From assembly GCA_012523405.1 (NCBI GenBank), contig JAAYIN010000097.1, positions 1 to 33,167 of the forward strand: a stretch of 33,167 nucleotides of DNA. Direction: 5' to 3'. Made by a program: the position numbers and the translations under genes. Positions 1 to 8,264 of this stretch are shown here, piece after piece; position 1 is the stretch's first letter; the number at the start of each line of letters is the position of its first letter. Under the pieces are notes generated by a model that did not search any database, was not told the DNA's origin, and worked only from the letters and a program-made list of their open reading frames with translations. The DNA is from Clostridiales bacterium. Lineage in GTDB: Bacteria; Bacillota; Clostridia; Christensenellales; Aristaeellaceae.

Positions 1-349
1 ATATACTCCACAATTGCTTTTTTATTACGCCCTACCGTATCCACATAGTATCCTCTACACCAAAAGTGTCGATTCCCGTACTTGTATTTTAGATTTGCGT
101 GCCTATCAAATATCCCATGAACTGTGCTACGCTTAAACTTGGCGGTATGCATACTAGCATATGGATGTGATCTGGATATGCTTCCGCTTCCACTATTGTC
201 ACACCCTTTTGTTCACATAGTTTTCTCAATATTTGTCCTATATCCACTTTTATCTTCCCATAGATTTCTTTCCTCCGATATTTGGGTGCAAATATCACAT
301 GATACTGGCATCTCCATTTTGAATGTGATAAACTCTGTATGTCGGTCAC
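1..349 (-). pseudogene. tnpA: IS200-type transposase TnpA, frameshifted by an internal deletion, runs off the left edge
   Basis: This is a Y1 HUH-family single-strand transposase of the IS200/IS605 group. The N-terminal part reads SLSHSKWRCQYHVIFAPKYR, followed by the HUH metal-binding motif HIHMLV. The frame stops shortly after FMGYL. A second frame then continues with FDRHANLKYKYGNRHFW and ends at the window edge with AIVEY, where the catalytic Tyr of the family is expected. The missing stretch is the usual LKGKSSLMI-like segment between FMGY and FDRH. The likely start is GTG at 349, because AGGAGGG lies 6 bases upstream and longer starts have no ribosome binding site. The copy cannot make a full-length protein without frameshifting. 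Family assignment is firm; the deletion mechanism is inferred. Confidence 0.85.
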
Positions 350-353
350 GACA

Positions 354-408
354 AACCCTCCTTTTGCTTGATGCGGTCGGCAAACCTGCATCAAGCAAAA
401 GGAGGGTT
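354..408 (-). promoter_or_regulatory. Hairpin sequestering the tnpA ribosome binding site
   Basis: A perfect 21-base inverted repeat (354-374 and 388-408) encloses a 13-base loop. The arm at 354-374 contains the complement of the tnpA Shine-Dalgarno (356-361), so folding of the mRNA would hide it. A 5' untranslated hairpin that limits transposase expression is known for IS200-type elements. It probably also marks the subterminal region of the element's left end, though the exact IS end is not visible. Confidence 0.75.
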
Positions 409-447
409 CCTTGTATCTAGAGATATTACGCTAAAGCTCCATAAGGA

Positions 448-479
448 AAAGCCCTGAAGCAAATACGCTTCAGGGCTTT
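448..479 (-). terminator. Intrinsic terminator of the SdrD-B-like gene
   Basis: A 13-base perfect stem (448-460 and 467-479, loop 461-466) lies 66 bases past the stop of the minus-strand gene ending at 546. Read on the minus strand it is followed by TTTTCCTT. The U-rich tail fits minus-strand termination better than plus-strand. Confidence 0.7.
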
Positions 480-545
480 CGTAGGGCTCTGGTTGATCAG
501 GGAACAGTGAATCATTACGTTCCTTGTACAGCAACCCTTTTTTAT

Positions 546-3500
546 TTATAGCGGACCTTCTGCGTTTCTCTGCGTCCAGTCCCTTGTGGTCTGCTGGTCA
601 AGTGTCAATTGCTTGCCTTCAAGCAGCACATACCCAAGATCAAAGTTCACATTCTTGCTCCCGCTTTCCACTGAGAACTCATCGCTTCTAGCCTCAGTGC
701 CATCGCCTGATGTCAAGCAGCTGCTGATCATTCGAAGCTCAGGAATGATCATTGTAATGCCAAGTTCAGGATACGCCTCTGCCTTGAGCACATAGGAGCC
801 AGGGTATACATCATCAAACAAATAGTAGCCGAATTCATTGGTCACCATTTGGTACATGATTTCATCATTTTGCAACAGCGAGATCGTTATGCCCGCGAGC
901 TTTGGTTCTATGCCGTCCACCAGTCCATTCGCATTCTCGTCAAGCCATGCCTGATCACCAATCTTAGCGGGCTTGATATATACGATGTTTTGGCCTAGCA
1001 GATGATCTGCCATCTTCAAGCTGAATGCTTCGCTCATTCCTGCGTCCCCTGTCACCTCCGTGATCACCGATGTTCCCGCCTGATAGTTAGGATCGTCAGG
1101 TCTCACAAACACCATACTGGAGGGAAGTTCTGCTTGCAGGTAATACTCATCCGGCCATAAGCCATCAAAGCGATACGAGCCGTCCTCGCCTGTCTCCACC
1201 GTCTGCAAGGGCGATGTGGAATTCCCTGCAAATAGCTTCACCCATGCGCCTGCAACCGCAGATTTTACATTATTTTCCTCAAACCATAGCTTGCCGCCAA
1301 TGCTTGTGCGGGAAACAATACCGGTCATCAAGCTGGAAACCGCCTGATCCTCAGCCACCTCAATGCCCTTTTGCTCCATATAGGAAGCATTTTGCGCGAA
1401 GGTAGAGGACGCATCGCTAGCAGGCTCTGATTGACTGGGAAGCAAGAAGCGCGCCGTATACTTTCCCGACCGAACATTTGTGAAGGTAAAGCCCTGCTCA
1501 TCTGATGCTGTGCGTTTGACGACAACGCCTGTCGTCTCGTCAATTAGTTCCACAGTGAGCTTGCTTAGCAGCGATTCCTCGCTAGCGCGTACGCCATCCT
1601 TGTTTTCGTCCAGCCATACCACACCTGAAATAGTGCTCGGCTTTACGATGCCAATTTGTTTTTCTTTACGGCTGATGAGTGCTTGCCACGAGCAATCGGT
1701 CGTAACTGATTGCTGCGCTGCCAGTACGATGTTTTCTGTATCGATGCTATGGCTGATGATATATCCATCGGGAAGCTCCACCGATAGCTTGTAGCCTGCG
1801 GGACGTAAGCCCACGATGCTATAGCTGCCATCCGTGCCGCTCACCGCCGTTAGCTCCTCTGCGCTGTCACTGTCAGGTGTCAGCGTGACCGTTACGCCTG
1901 TCATGGTCTTCTCGCCATCATCCAACATGCCATTGGCATTGACGTCACGGAATGCCAATCCGTCAAAGCTGCCAAGCGTCACTGCACCAACCAAATAACA
2001 TTGATACGCTTCGCCCATTTTCACGGTGAAGGGCTTGGTTGTTGACTCAAGACCCTCGCCTTCCAATGTGTTTCCGCCATCAACAACATTTGCCATTACG
2101 GCATGTTGGGGAAGCAGATACGTAAGTGTATATTCCCCGGGCATCACGCCATCGAAGAAATAGCTGCCATCCTCATTGATCTTTGCCGTCAAATCAATCT
2201 CACTATCACTTGACAGCAAGCGAACGCTCGCATTCACATAACCGCCTTCGCCTTCATCCTGCAAGCCATTATCATTGAGATCATCAAAGAATATACCTGT
2301 GAGGGTGGAGGAGGGAAGCATGCCCGCGTTGATATCCTTAATCTCTTGTGCCATGGCGATCTCTATGGTGTCAGTAACGCCATACTCGCCCACAAGCATC
2401 GTTACATAGCTGCCGCCTTTTTCCAACGGACGCAGGCGGGTGAACCCATAGTCCTTCTTGCGCTTGACCTGAATGCTATATTCACCAGGCATAATACCGT
2501 CTAGGGTATAGACACCCTTGGCATTGGTCGTCGCGCTTGTGACAATCCCGCCCGCTTGATCAATCAGCTGTACTTCTACACCTGATATTTTCTTCTCATT
2601 GCCGCCTAGCGAACCATTATAGTCCTTATCCTCAAAAACAGTACCGCTTACGGTTGCACCCAGCGCAACACCGATCACTACATCACAGGATTCGCCGCTC
2701 ACGATGGTCAAAGGTCCTATGACCTGATCTCGGCGATTGCTCTTTTGTTCAAATTGGTTGTATTGACCGGTTGTGTCCTGCGGTACGATGGTGAATATGG
2801 ACTTATCATCAGGTAACAGCGCGCGCAAACGATAATCGCCGCTTCTGAGCGCTTCCACTTTGAAGCTGCCATCCTCGCCCGTTACCGCTTTGCCGGTCAC
2901 TTCGGAAACATTGCCCTTTGTGACCTCAATCTTTATCTTTTCATAAGCTGGTTCGTCCTCATCATAGATGCCATTGTAGTTCACATCCAAGAACGCAATG
3001 CCTTGAATAACGCCATTTTCAATCATACCGATGTACATATCGGTGATGTTTGCAGACTTCTTGAGGGAGTATTCGCGCTGCGTTGTCGAGCCAGAAAAGA
3101 TGCTTCGCAAGTCACCGCCTGTCCTTGAATAACGAGCATACAGCATTGAATCTGGAAGGTCTGCTGTGATGGTATACATATCATCCTGTAGGTTGGAAAA
3201 GCTATAGTTACCCAAGTCATCGCTCAGGGTTTGCAGGTTTGCGCCGGTGCGTTTGCCTGTTAGGTACAGCGTAACCCCTGCAACGCCCGGCTCGCCTTCA
3301 TCGTAAATGCCGTCGTTGTTCATATCCTCAAAGACGATTCCGCCAAATGAGCCCACGGTTTTGGTTCCGATCGATGCCGCGACCTCTTTGCCTTCTTCAA
3401 ATGTAAAGGTCTTGCTGGTTGCTACATCGCCCTCAGCAAATGCGCAGCTATCCCCTGTTTCGGGAGACTCACCGACTGCTGTGAATGCATAACCGCTTGG

Positions 3501-4181
3501 CAATGTCACGCGCAGCGTATGTTTTCCCGCTTGCACCTGCTCGATGTGCGCAACGCCGCTCATATCGGTCACTGCTGATCCAATCACAACATCGCCCGAC
3601 ATCACTTCCACCATTACCTCGCCAACCGCACGGTCTCGCTTTGCCTGTATGCCATCTGCATCATTATCCAAAAATGCGGTAAAAGTAAGCGATGCGGGCT
3701 TAGCAAGTGCAATATCTGCAACATCGGTAAGCTGGTCGCCGATGCTCAGCTTTATGCTTTGGCTGCACATCTGCTGCTCATCATCCGCTTTGTTGGTAGC
3801 TTGTCCCACCGCAGCCACAAAGAACTCTGCTGAATTTGTTCCAGATAGCACGCGATATTCGCCTGCCTCCAGTGCATCAAAAGCATATTTACCATACTTA
3901 TCCGTTGCCATTGTCTCTATTTCTTCCCAGTTGTCATCACTTAGGCGCTCAAGCGTCACGTTTACGCCTGTGATCAGCACCTCATCTGCGTCTCTGAGCA
4001 GATTGGCGTTCTCATCAATAAACGCGCAACCGGAAATGCCCGCCTCATCAATGCTTGACGGAGGGGCAGCGCTTGCCTCGCATCTGGTAAATGGCATGCA
4101 CAGCACACCTAAAATGAGCAAACAAACCATGATTGCTTTCACTATGATCACACTGTTATTTTCTCTTGCGGTGAAGTTCAT
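546..4181 (-). CDS. Secreted SdrD B-like repeat protein, ten repeats, no cell-wall anchor
   Basis: A 1211-residue surface or secreted protein. Residues about 12-37 form a signal peptide (hydrophobic core VIIVKAIMVCLLILGVLCM). Ten tandem beta-sandwich repeats of roughly 115 residues follow. Most open with a Ca-binding-like motif such as DMNNDGIYDEGEP, DVNYNGIYDEDEP or DLNDNGLQDEGE, and then have a GxYxFxxLxxGxYxL strand typical of SdrD B/Cna B-like domains. The motifs begin near residues 57, 173, 287, 400, 519, 635, 747, 859, 969 and 1082. Repeat 9 has lost the acidic loop. The C-terminus ends in AEGPL, with no LPXTG, no membrane helix and no cell-wall-binding repeats. ATG at 4181 is preferred to TTG at 4184 for its spacing from GGAGG/GGGGG upstream. 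The repeats probably act as a stalk or adhesin; the ligand is unknown. Confidence 0.85.
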   Translation of the reverse strand: MNFTARENNSVIIVKAIMVCLLILGVLCMPFTRCEASAAPPSSIDEAGISGCAFIDENANLLRDADEVLITGVNVTLERLSDDNWEEIETMATDKYGKYAFDALEAGEYRVLSGTNSAEFFVAAVGQATNKADDEQQMCSQSIKLSIGDQLTDVADIALAKPASLTFTAFLDNDADGIQAKRDRAVGEVMVEVMSGDVVIGSAVTDMSGVAHIEQVQAGKHTLRVTLPSGYAFTAVGESPETGDSCAFAEGDVATSKTFTFEEGKEVAASIGTKTVGSFGGIVFEDMNNDGIYDEGEPGVAGVTLYLTGKRTGANLQTLSDDLGNYSFSNLQDDMYTITADLPDSMLYARYSRTGGDLRSIFSGSTTQREYSLKKSANITDMYIGMIENGVIQGIAFLDVNYNGIYDEDEPAYEKIKIEVTKGNVSEVTGKAVTGEDGSFKVEALRSGDYRLRALLPDDKSIFTIVPQDTTGQYNQFEQKSNRRDQVIGPLTIVSGESCDVVIGVALGATVSGTVFEDKDYNGSLGGNEKKISGVEVQLIDQAGGIVTSATTNAKGVYTLDGIMPGEYSIQVKRKKDYGFTRLRPLEKGGSYVTMLVGEYGVTDTIEIAMAQEIKDINAGMLPSSTLTGIFFDDLNDNGLQDEGEGGYVNASVRLLSSDSEIDLTAKINEDGSYFFDGVMPGEYTLTYLLPQHAVMANVVDGGNTLEGEGLESTTKPFTVKMGEAYQCYLVGAVTLGSFDGLAFRDVNANGMLDDGEKTMTGVTVTLTPDSDSAEELTAVSGTDGSYSIVGLRPAGYKLSVELPDGYIISHSIDTENIVLAAQQSVTTDCSWQALISRKEKQIGIVKPSTISGVVWLDENKDGVRASEESLLSKLTVELIDETTGVVVKRTASDEQGFTFTNVRSGKYTARFLLPSQSEPASDASSTFAQNASYMEQKGIEVAEDQAVSSLMTGIVSRTSIGGKLWFEENNVKSAVAGAWVKLFAGNSTSPLQTVETGEDGSYRFDGLWPDEYYLQAELPSSMVFVRPDDPNYQAGTSVITEVTGDAGMSEAFSLKMADHLLGQNIVYIKPAKIGDQAWLDENANGLVDGIEPKLAGITISLLQNDEIMYQMVTNEFGYYLFDDVYPGSYVLKAEAYPELGITMIIPELRMISSCLTSGDGTEARSDEFSVESGSKNVNFDLGYVLLEGKQLTLDQQTTRDWTQRNAEGPL

Positions 4182-4353
4182 CAAATGCCCCCGCCTCCGC
4201 TACATTATTCTTGTCTATACTATATAATATACCATTTTACATAGTAAATGATACCCATCGGTTTGTCAATGAATGATGCATGATTGTGACAAGTAGCGAT
4301 CCATAGCGAAGATGAACAAAGAATGAAAAATAACAAACGAAGTTGATGAAGCG

Positions 4354-4381
4354 TTGACATGTCAAGCAGTCGTGATATAAT
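4354..4381 (+). promoter_or_regulatory. Sigma-A promoter of degV
   Basis: A consensus TTGACA (4354-4359) and a consensus TATAAT (4376-4381) are separated by 16 bases. A TG dinucleotide one base before the -10 gives an extended -10. Transcription would start about 45 bases upstream of the degV ATG. Confidence 0.8.
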
Positions 4382-4430
4382 AAAACAAGTATGTAACACT
4401 TTTCCAAATCAGAAAAGGGAGGAACAGAAT

Positions 4431-5291
4431 ATGCCAGAGGATCGAAAAACAGTTATCGTAACGGATTCCTCCTGCGATTTAAATGATGAACAACTCGCGC
4501 AATACGGCATTCGAATGATCTCTCTTCGCGTAGTTTGTCAGAACGCAGAATACCGCGATCGAATCGATATCACTGAAGACGAACTCTACGAACTGCTAAC
4601 CAAAGAATTGCCCAAGACCAGTCTCCCGCTGCCTGAGGATGTAACGCTCCTATATGAAGAGCTTGCACATGAAGGCGTGACGGATGTCATTCACATGTCC
4701 ATTTCCACTGGGCTCAGCGGCACCTATAACATGGTTCGCATGATCACAGAAGATTTTAAGGATCGTATGAACATCCATATGGTTGATTCAAAAACGCTCT
4801 CCACAGGTCTTGGCATGATGGTGCTGGAAGCCGCCAGAAAACTCGAAGCAGGCGCAACGCCTGAGGAAGCAATCGAAGCGGCCATGACTGTTCGCAAGTC
4901 GCAGCTGGGCATGTTCGTTATCCGCACCCTTGAATTTTTACGCAAGGGCGGACGAATTGGCCTTGTCGAGGGCATGGTTGGCAGTCTGCTGCAGATCAAA
5001 CCTATCATCTTTGTTAATGATGAAGGCGTATACCAGACCCTCGTCAAGGCACGTGGGCATAAATCAGCCATTGATACAATGGTCAATGAAGCGAAGCGTT
5101 TCTTTGGTGATTCGAAGGTAACACTCTCGGTCGTTAACGCCAAGGCCTACGACGATGCTGTAGCGCTCCTTGAGCGGCTCAAGGGAGAGATGAACATCGA
5201 GGATAATGCGTTCATTTCATCCATCAGCCCTGTTTTGGCCATCCACACCGGTCCCGGTCTCCTTGGCATTGTTGCCAATAAGGCGGAGTAG
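4431..5291 (+). CDS. DegV family fatty-acid-binding protein
   Basis: A 286-residue DegV/FakB family protein. Members bind a fatty acid and present it to a fatty acid kinase (FakA) for phosphorylation and entry into phospholipid synthesis. Visible family motifs are VTDSSCDL near the N-terminus, the MSISTGLSGTYN ligand-binding segment, and EFLRKGGRIG. The length is normal. ATG at 4431 is chosen because AGGGAGG lies just upstream; an earlier in-frame ATG at 4359 overlaps the promoter and has no ribosome binding site. It is a single-gene unit, and its 3' end overlaps the convergent Cys-rich gene by 68 bases. No fakA is in the window, and the fatty acid preference cannot be told. Confidence 0.93.
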   Translation: MPEDRKTVIVTDSSCDLNDEQLAQYGIRMISLRVVCQNAEYRDRIDITEDELYELLTKELPKTSLPLPEDVTLLYEELAHEGVTDVIHMSISTGLSGTYNMVRMITEDFKDRMNIHMVDSKTLSTGLGMMVLEAARKLEAGATPEEAIEAAMTVRKSQLGMFVIRTLEFLRKGGRIGLVEGMVGSLLQIKPIIFVNDEGVYQTLVKARGHKSAIDTMVNEAKRFFGDSKVTLSVVNAKAYDDAVALLERLKGEMNIEDNAFISSISPVLAIHTGPGLLGIVANKAE

Positions 5292-6237
5292 CGCAAGGCT
5301 GGGGATAGAGCGGAATCTCAGGGCAGTCGCGTTCGGGTTTGTGCATCATGCAGGGCTCAGGGCGCACCATGAATATATCCAGCGAGATTTGAAGCTCGGC
5401 TTCAAATACGCAGTCCTCAGAATAGCACTCCGCTGCGCACAGGCGCACACAAGGCGAGATAAAGATGCTATGGCGCCAGCAGTCAGACATGGAGCATGAG
5501 GGACGCAGGCTTGCTTCCACTTCCACAACTGCGGTTGCATCATAGAGCTTGCCGCAAGAATCACATACTTGGCAGCATACAGGAATGCACACTTTAAAGC
5601 ATAGTCTGCCTTTCGAACTTTGATTTTCTAGCGGTGTCCACCATGGTTGGGCGCCGCTTTGTTGTACCATCACAAGCTTGAAGGGCGGCTGCGCGCAGTG
5701 GGGCAGCCCTTCGATTTTCAGCTGAGTGCAATGTCTGGGGATGTTGATCCTTTCGGATGCAACGATCTTTTGAAGCAGCACACCCTCAGCTCTTTCTCTC
5801 TTTTCCATCCTTGGCGGGGTGCATTTCTGCGGATAGGTCACAGGCATGGTTGGCATACAAGACTGAATCGGTCTTGTCTTGGGCCAACTGGGTTTGCCGC
5901 AGGGCTTCTGCTTTTCGCAGGACGGCGGCGGGGTAGGCCTGCATGGTTTGTTATGATCAATGCACATTTCAGGCATGATCTCATCACATTCATGCATATG
6001 ATGCTCACAGGGCATCTGGATGGGACGACAGGGTTTGGGAGCGGGGCTTGGGCGCTGATGTTCGCAACCGTTCATCCATTCATCGTGGCAGGGCTGGGGA
6101 CGCGGGCGAGTTGGCTCGCAGGTATTCATCCAGTCGTCCTGACAAGGCTTATGTGTATGTTCGTGCTGATGATTGGGATATTTTTCAGGTGATCTTCCTT
6201 CACCGCATACATGACAATCGCAAGGCGGGTGTTGCAT
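5224..6237 (-). CDS. Cys/His/Pro-rich protein of unknown function
   Basis: A 337-residue protein with about 35 cysteines. The N-terminal 130 residues are low complexity and rich in Pro, Cys and His, including HQHEHTHKPC and a duplicated unit (PC-Q/H-D-D/E-WMN-x-CE). The C-terminal half looks folded: ERINIPRHC, then CFKVCIPVCCQVCDSCGKLY, then alternating hydrophobic strands ending with ISLDIFMV. There is no signal peptide or membrane helix. The start is ATG at 6237, 7 bases after AGGAGG. The Cys/His content suggests a metal-binding or disulphide-crosslinked structural protein. A spore-coat role is possible, given that the host carries yunB, but nothing in the sequence proves it. Its last 22 codons overlap degV convergently. 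Confidence 0.75.
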   Translation of the reverse strand: MQHPPCDCHVCGEGRSPEKYPNHQHEHTHKPCQDDWMNTCEPTRPRPQPCHDEWMNGCEHQRPSPAPKPCRPIQMPCEHHMHECDEIMPEMCIDHNKPCRPTPPPSCEKQKPCGKPSWPKTRPIQSCMPTMPVTYPQKCTPPRMEKRERAEGVLLQKIVASERINIPRHCTQLKIEGLPHCAQPPFKLVMVQQSGAQPWWTPLENQSSKGRLCFKVCIPVCCQVCDSCGKLYDATAVVEVEASLRPSCSMSDCWRHSIFISPCVRLCAAECYSEDCVFEAELQISLDIFMVRPEPCMMHKPERDCPEIPLYPQPCATPPYWQQCQGDRDRCGWPKQG

Positions 6238-6257
6238 CACAATTCCTCCTATGATTA

Positions 6258-6300
6258 AAAATAGCCTGACAGTAAGCGTATTTGCTTACCCGTCAAGCTA
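6258..6300 (-). terminator. Probable terminator after the MBL-fold gene
   Basis: On the minus strand an imperfect stem (TGAC-x-GGTAAGC, loop AAATAC, GCTTAC-x-GTCA) is followed by GCTATTTTTA. It lies between the stop of the MBL-fold gene and the start of the Cys-rich gene, so it would separate the two units. Confidence 0.5.
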
Positions 6301-6329
6301 TCCTATGCATTCAAATGGCAACCGTGCGA

Positions 6330-7199
6330 TTATTGAAGATCAATATTGGATGCGGTTGCAACACCATTGGTCAGCTGCACCAGCACGCCGATTTGAGCAT
6401 TCTGTGTGACTGCGACCCCTGCCTGAATATTCCACAGGCGTGTCATCACCTTTGGGTCCGGTGTGTCGGGTTCTTCAGCCGTACTGGTTGAGATCACTGC
6501 CCATTGCGGATTCACAGTGTATACAAATGTATCGCTTGAGGAATCATCTTCACCATGGTGCGCTACCTTTAGCACCGTTGCTTGAGGGATCAAGCCTGCA
6601 TCCAGCAGCTCTTGCTCCTCTTCAAGCTCCATATCGCCTGTCAGCAATATGTTGCCCTGCGGGGTTTGCAAGTCCATCACAAGCGAGTTGTTGTTTTCAT
6701 TCTCAGCGTCTTTGCTTATCGGACCTAGAACCATGAACACCATATCGTCCTGCGCCCTCACTTCATCCCCAGCGGAAAGCCAAGTAAGCGGGACATCATA
6801 TTTTTCTGATGCTTCAAATACCGGATGTTCATCAGCATCAGATTCGCTGTTGATGCTACCGGCATAGAGCATTTGAACCTGAATATCGCTCTTGAGCAAT
6901 TTTTTGAGGCCGCCGACATGATCCTTGTCCGTGTGCGTAATAATCACGCCGTCAAGGCTTGTCACCTCATAAATTTCCAGTGCTCTCTCCAGTGCATCAA
7001 AGCTTCCCTTTGAACCTGTATCCACTAAAAATCGCTTCTCGCCAAGGAAGATAAGTGCGGCGTCTGCCTTTTCCACATTGATAAATAGCGCACTTACTCT
7101 CTCATTCTCAAGCGTAGCTGCAGTTGCAAATGAAGCGGCTAACGAGAATGTAAAAGCCACCACAAAGATCACAGTTAATATTCTGCGAGTTCTTTTCAC
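6330..7199 (-). CDS. Secreted ComEC/Rec2-like metallo-beta-lactamase-fold hydrolase
   Basis: A 289-residue secreted protein. After an N-terminal signal peptide (ILTVIFVVAFTFSLAASFATAA) comes a metallo-beta-lactamase fold. It has the metal-binding motif THTDKDHVGG, NNNSLVM, the TGD motif (LLTGDM) and VAHHGEDDSSS. This set matches the family found as the C-terminal domain of ComEC and as free-standing ComEC-like hydrolases. The competence membrane channel domain is absent, so it is probably an extracellular nuclease or phosphoesterase-like enzyme; the substrate is unknown. GTG at 7199 is preferred because GGAGGTGA sits 8 bases upstream. The alternative ATG at 7214 has its GGAGG only one base away. 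It is a single gene with its own promoter. Confidence 0.85.
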   Translation of the reverse strand: MKRTRRILTVIFVVAFTFSLAASFATAATLENERVSALFINVEKADAALIFLGEKRFLVDTGSKGSFDALERALEIYEVTSLDGVIITHTDKDHVGGLKKLLKSDIQVQMLYAGSINSESDADEHPVFEASEKYDVPLTWLSAGDEVRAQDDMVFMVLGPISKDAENENNNSLVMDLQTPQGNILLTGDMELEEEQELLDAGLIPQATVLKVAHHGEDDSSSDTFVYTVNPQWAVISTSTAEEPDTPDPKVMTRLWNIQAGVAVTQNAQIGVLVQLTNGVATASNIDLQ

Positions 7200-7222
7200 T
7201 TTAGTCACCTCCATTCCTCCCC

Positions 7223-7250
7223 ATTATAGCCTATTGGCTGATAAAATCAA
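7223..7250 (-). promoter_or_regulatory. Promoter of the MBL-fold gene
   Basis: On the minus strand TTGATT (7250-7245) and TATAAT (7228-7223) are separated by 16 bases, just upstream of the gene's ribosome binding site. Confidence 0.6.
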
Positions 7251-7282
7251 ATGTCTCCATTTACCGTCTTCCTACAAAGACC

Positions 7283-7311
7283 GTGACATCTCCAAATAAA
7301 TGGTGTATACT
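7283..7311 (+). promoter_or_regulatory. Promoter of uppP
   Basis: GTGACA (7283-7288) and TATACT (7306-7311) are separated by 17 bases, and the ATG lies about 35 bases downstream. Each box differs from consensus at one base. Confidence 0.6.
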
Positions 7312-7347
7312 GCTTAATCATTGCCCGAAAGAAAGGAACGAAAAACT

Positions 7348-8196
7348 ATGAGTATTTTAATGGGTGCATTGCTTGGTCTTATACAAGGACTAGCTGAGTT
7401 TCTCCCCATTTCATCAAGTGGTCATCTCAATTTATTACAAGCGCTTTTCGGTATCAATATGGAGCATCAGCTGCTCTTTAATATTCTTTTACATGTGGGA
7501 ACACTAGTCGCTGTCGCCATTGTCTTTTGGAAGGATTGGATCGATATGCTGCTCCATCCAATCAAAAACAAGACGCTGCTGCTGCTGTTTATCGCCTCAC
7601 TGCCCGCATTGTTTGTCAAGATTCTCTTTGATGAGCAAGTGGATTATCTGGAAACGCATAACGTGATACTGGGCATTTGCTTTTTAGTGACGGGCGTCAT
7701 GCTCATGCTGACCCAGTGGCTCTCCCAGCGCAATGCGAAAAGGCAGGTTGAAAAAACGCAGGTTGGTTATGGCGAAGCAATTGCTATGGGCTGCTTACAG
7801 GCAGTCGGCATTCTCCCAGGCATCAGCCGCAGCGGTTCAACCATCTTTGGCGGCGTGAGCGCAAAGCTCAACCGCGAAACGGCTGCCAAATTCAGCTTCA
7901 TGATGAGCGCACCCGCGATTGTTGGCGGACTGCTCAGCGAGGGTATGGCAGTGATGAAGGAGGGAATCACCATCGGCAACGATCTTCCCGCTATCATCGT
8001 CGGCATGATCGTAGCAGGCGTGAGCGGCTACTTCGCCATTCGCTTCTTCCTAAAGCTCATCAGCAAAGTTACCCTCAATTGGTTTGCGCTATATGTCAGT
8101 GTGCTTGGCGTTCTCGTCATCATTTTGCAGCTCACAGGCGTTATGGTAGATCCGCCTGCACAAGACATTGTAAACATCGTTGGTATGCTCCATTAA
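7348..8196 (+). CDS. uppP: Undecaprenyl-diphosphatase (BacA/UppP family)
   Basis: A 282-residue integral membrane enzyme. It dephosphorylates undecaprenyl diphosphate to the monophosphate, recycling the lipid carrier for peptidoglycan and other wall polymers and often giving bacitracin tolerance. Both signature motifs are present: GLIQGLAEFLPISSSGHL near the N-terminus, and LPGISRSGSTIFGG in the middle. Several hydrophobic helices follow. The length is typical. ATG at 7348 is chosen for its spacing from GAAAGGA; the upstream TTG is weaker. It is a monocistronic unit ending at a bidirectional terminator. Confidence 0.96.
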   Translation: MSILMGALLGLIQGLAEFLPISSSGHLNLLQALFGINMEHQLLFNILLHVGTLVAVAIVFWKDWIDMLLHPIKNKTLLLLFIASLPALFVKILFDEQVDYLETHNVILGICFLVTGVMLMLTQWLSQRNAKRQVEKTQVGYGEAIAMGCLQAVGILPGISRSGSTIFGGVSAKLNRETAAKFSFMMSAPAIVGGLLSEGMAVMKEGITIGNDLPAIIVGMIVAGVSGYFAIRFFLKLISKVTLNWFALYVSVLGVLVIILQLTGVMVDPPAQDIVNIVGMLH

Positions 8197-8228
8197 TTAA
8201 GTTTTCCATGCTTTGTATACAACAAAAA

Positions 8229-8257
8229 AGCCCGTGCCTGATTTGCAGGCACGGGCT
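8229..8257. terminator. Bidirectional terminator between uppP and the acidic-tail membrane protein gene
   Basis: A perfect 12-base GC-rich stem (8229-8240 and 8246-8257) has a 5-base loop. On the minus strand it is followed by TTTTTTG, a strong terminator for the gene ending at 8265. On the plus strand it is followed by CTCTGTTTT, a weaker tail that would serve uppP. Confidence 0.85.
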
Positions 8258-8264
8258 CTCTGTT

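Noticed and set aside
3544-4227. 227-codon plus-strand ORF
   Set aside because: It lies antisense inside the SdrD B-like gene, has no ribosome binding site and gives no coherent protein family.
5647-6192. 181-codon plus-strand ORF
   Set aside because: It is antisense to the Cys-rich gene and has no ribosome binding site. The minus-strand gene has AGGAGG at the right distance and ordered repeats.
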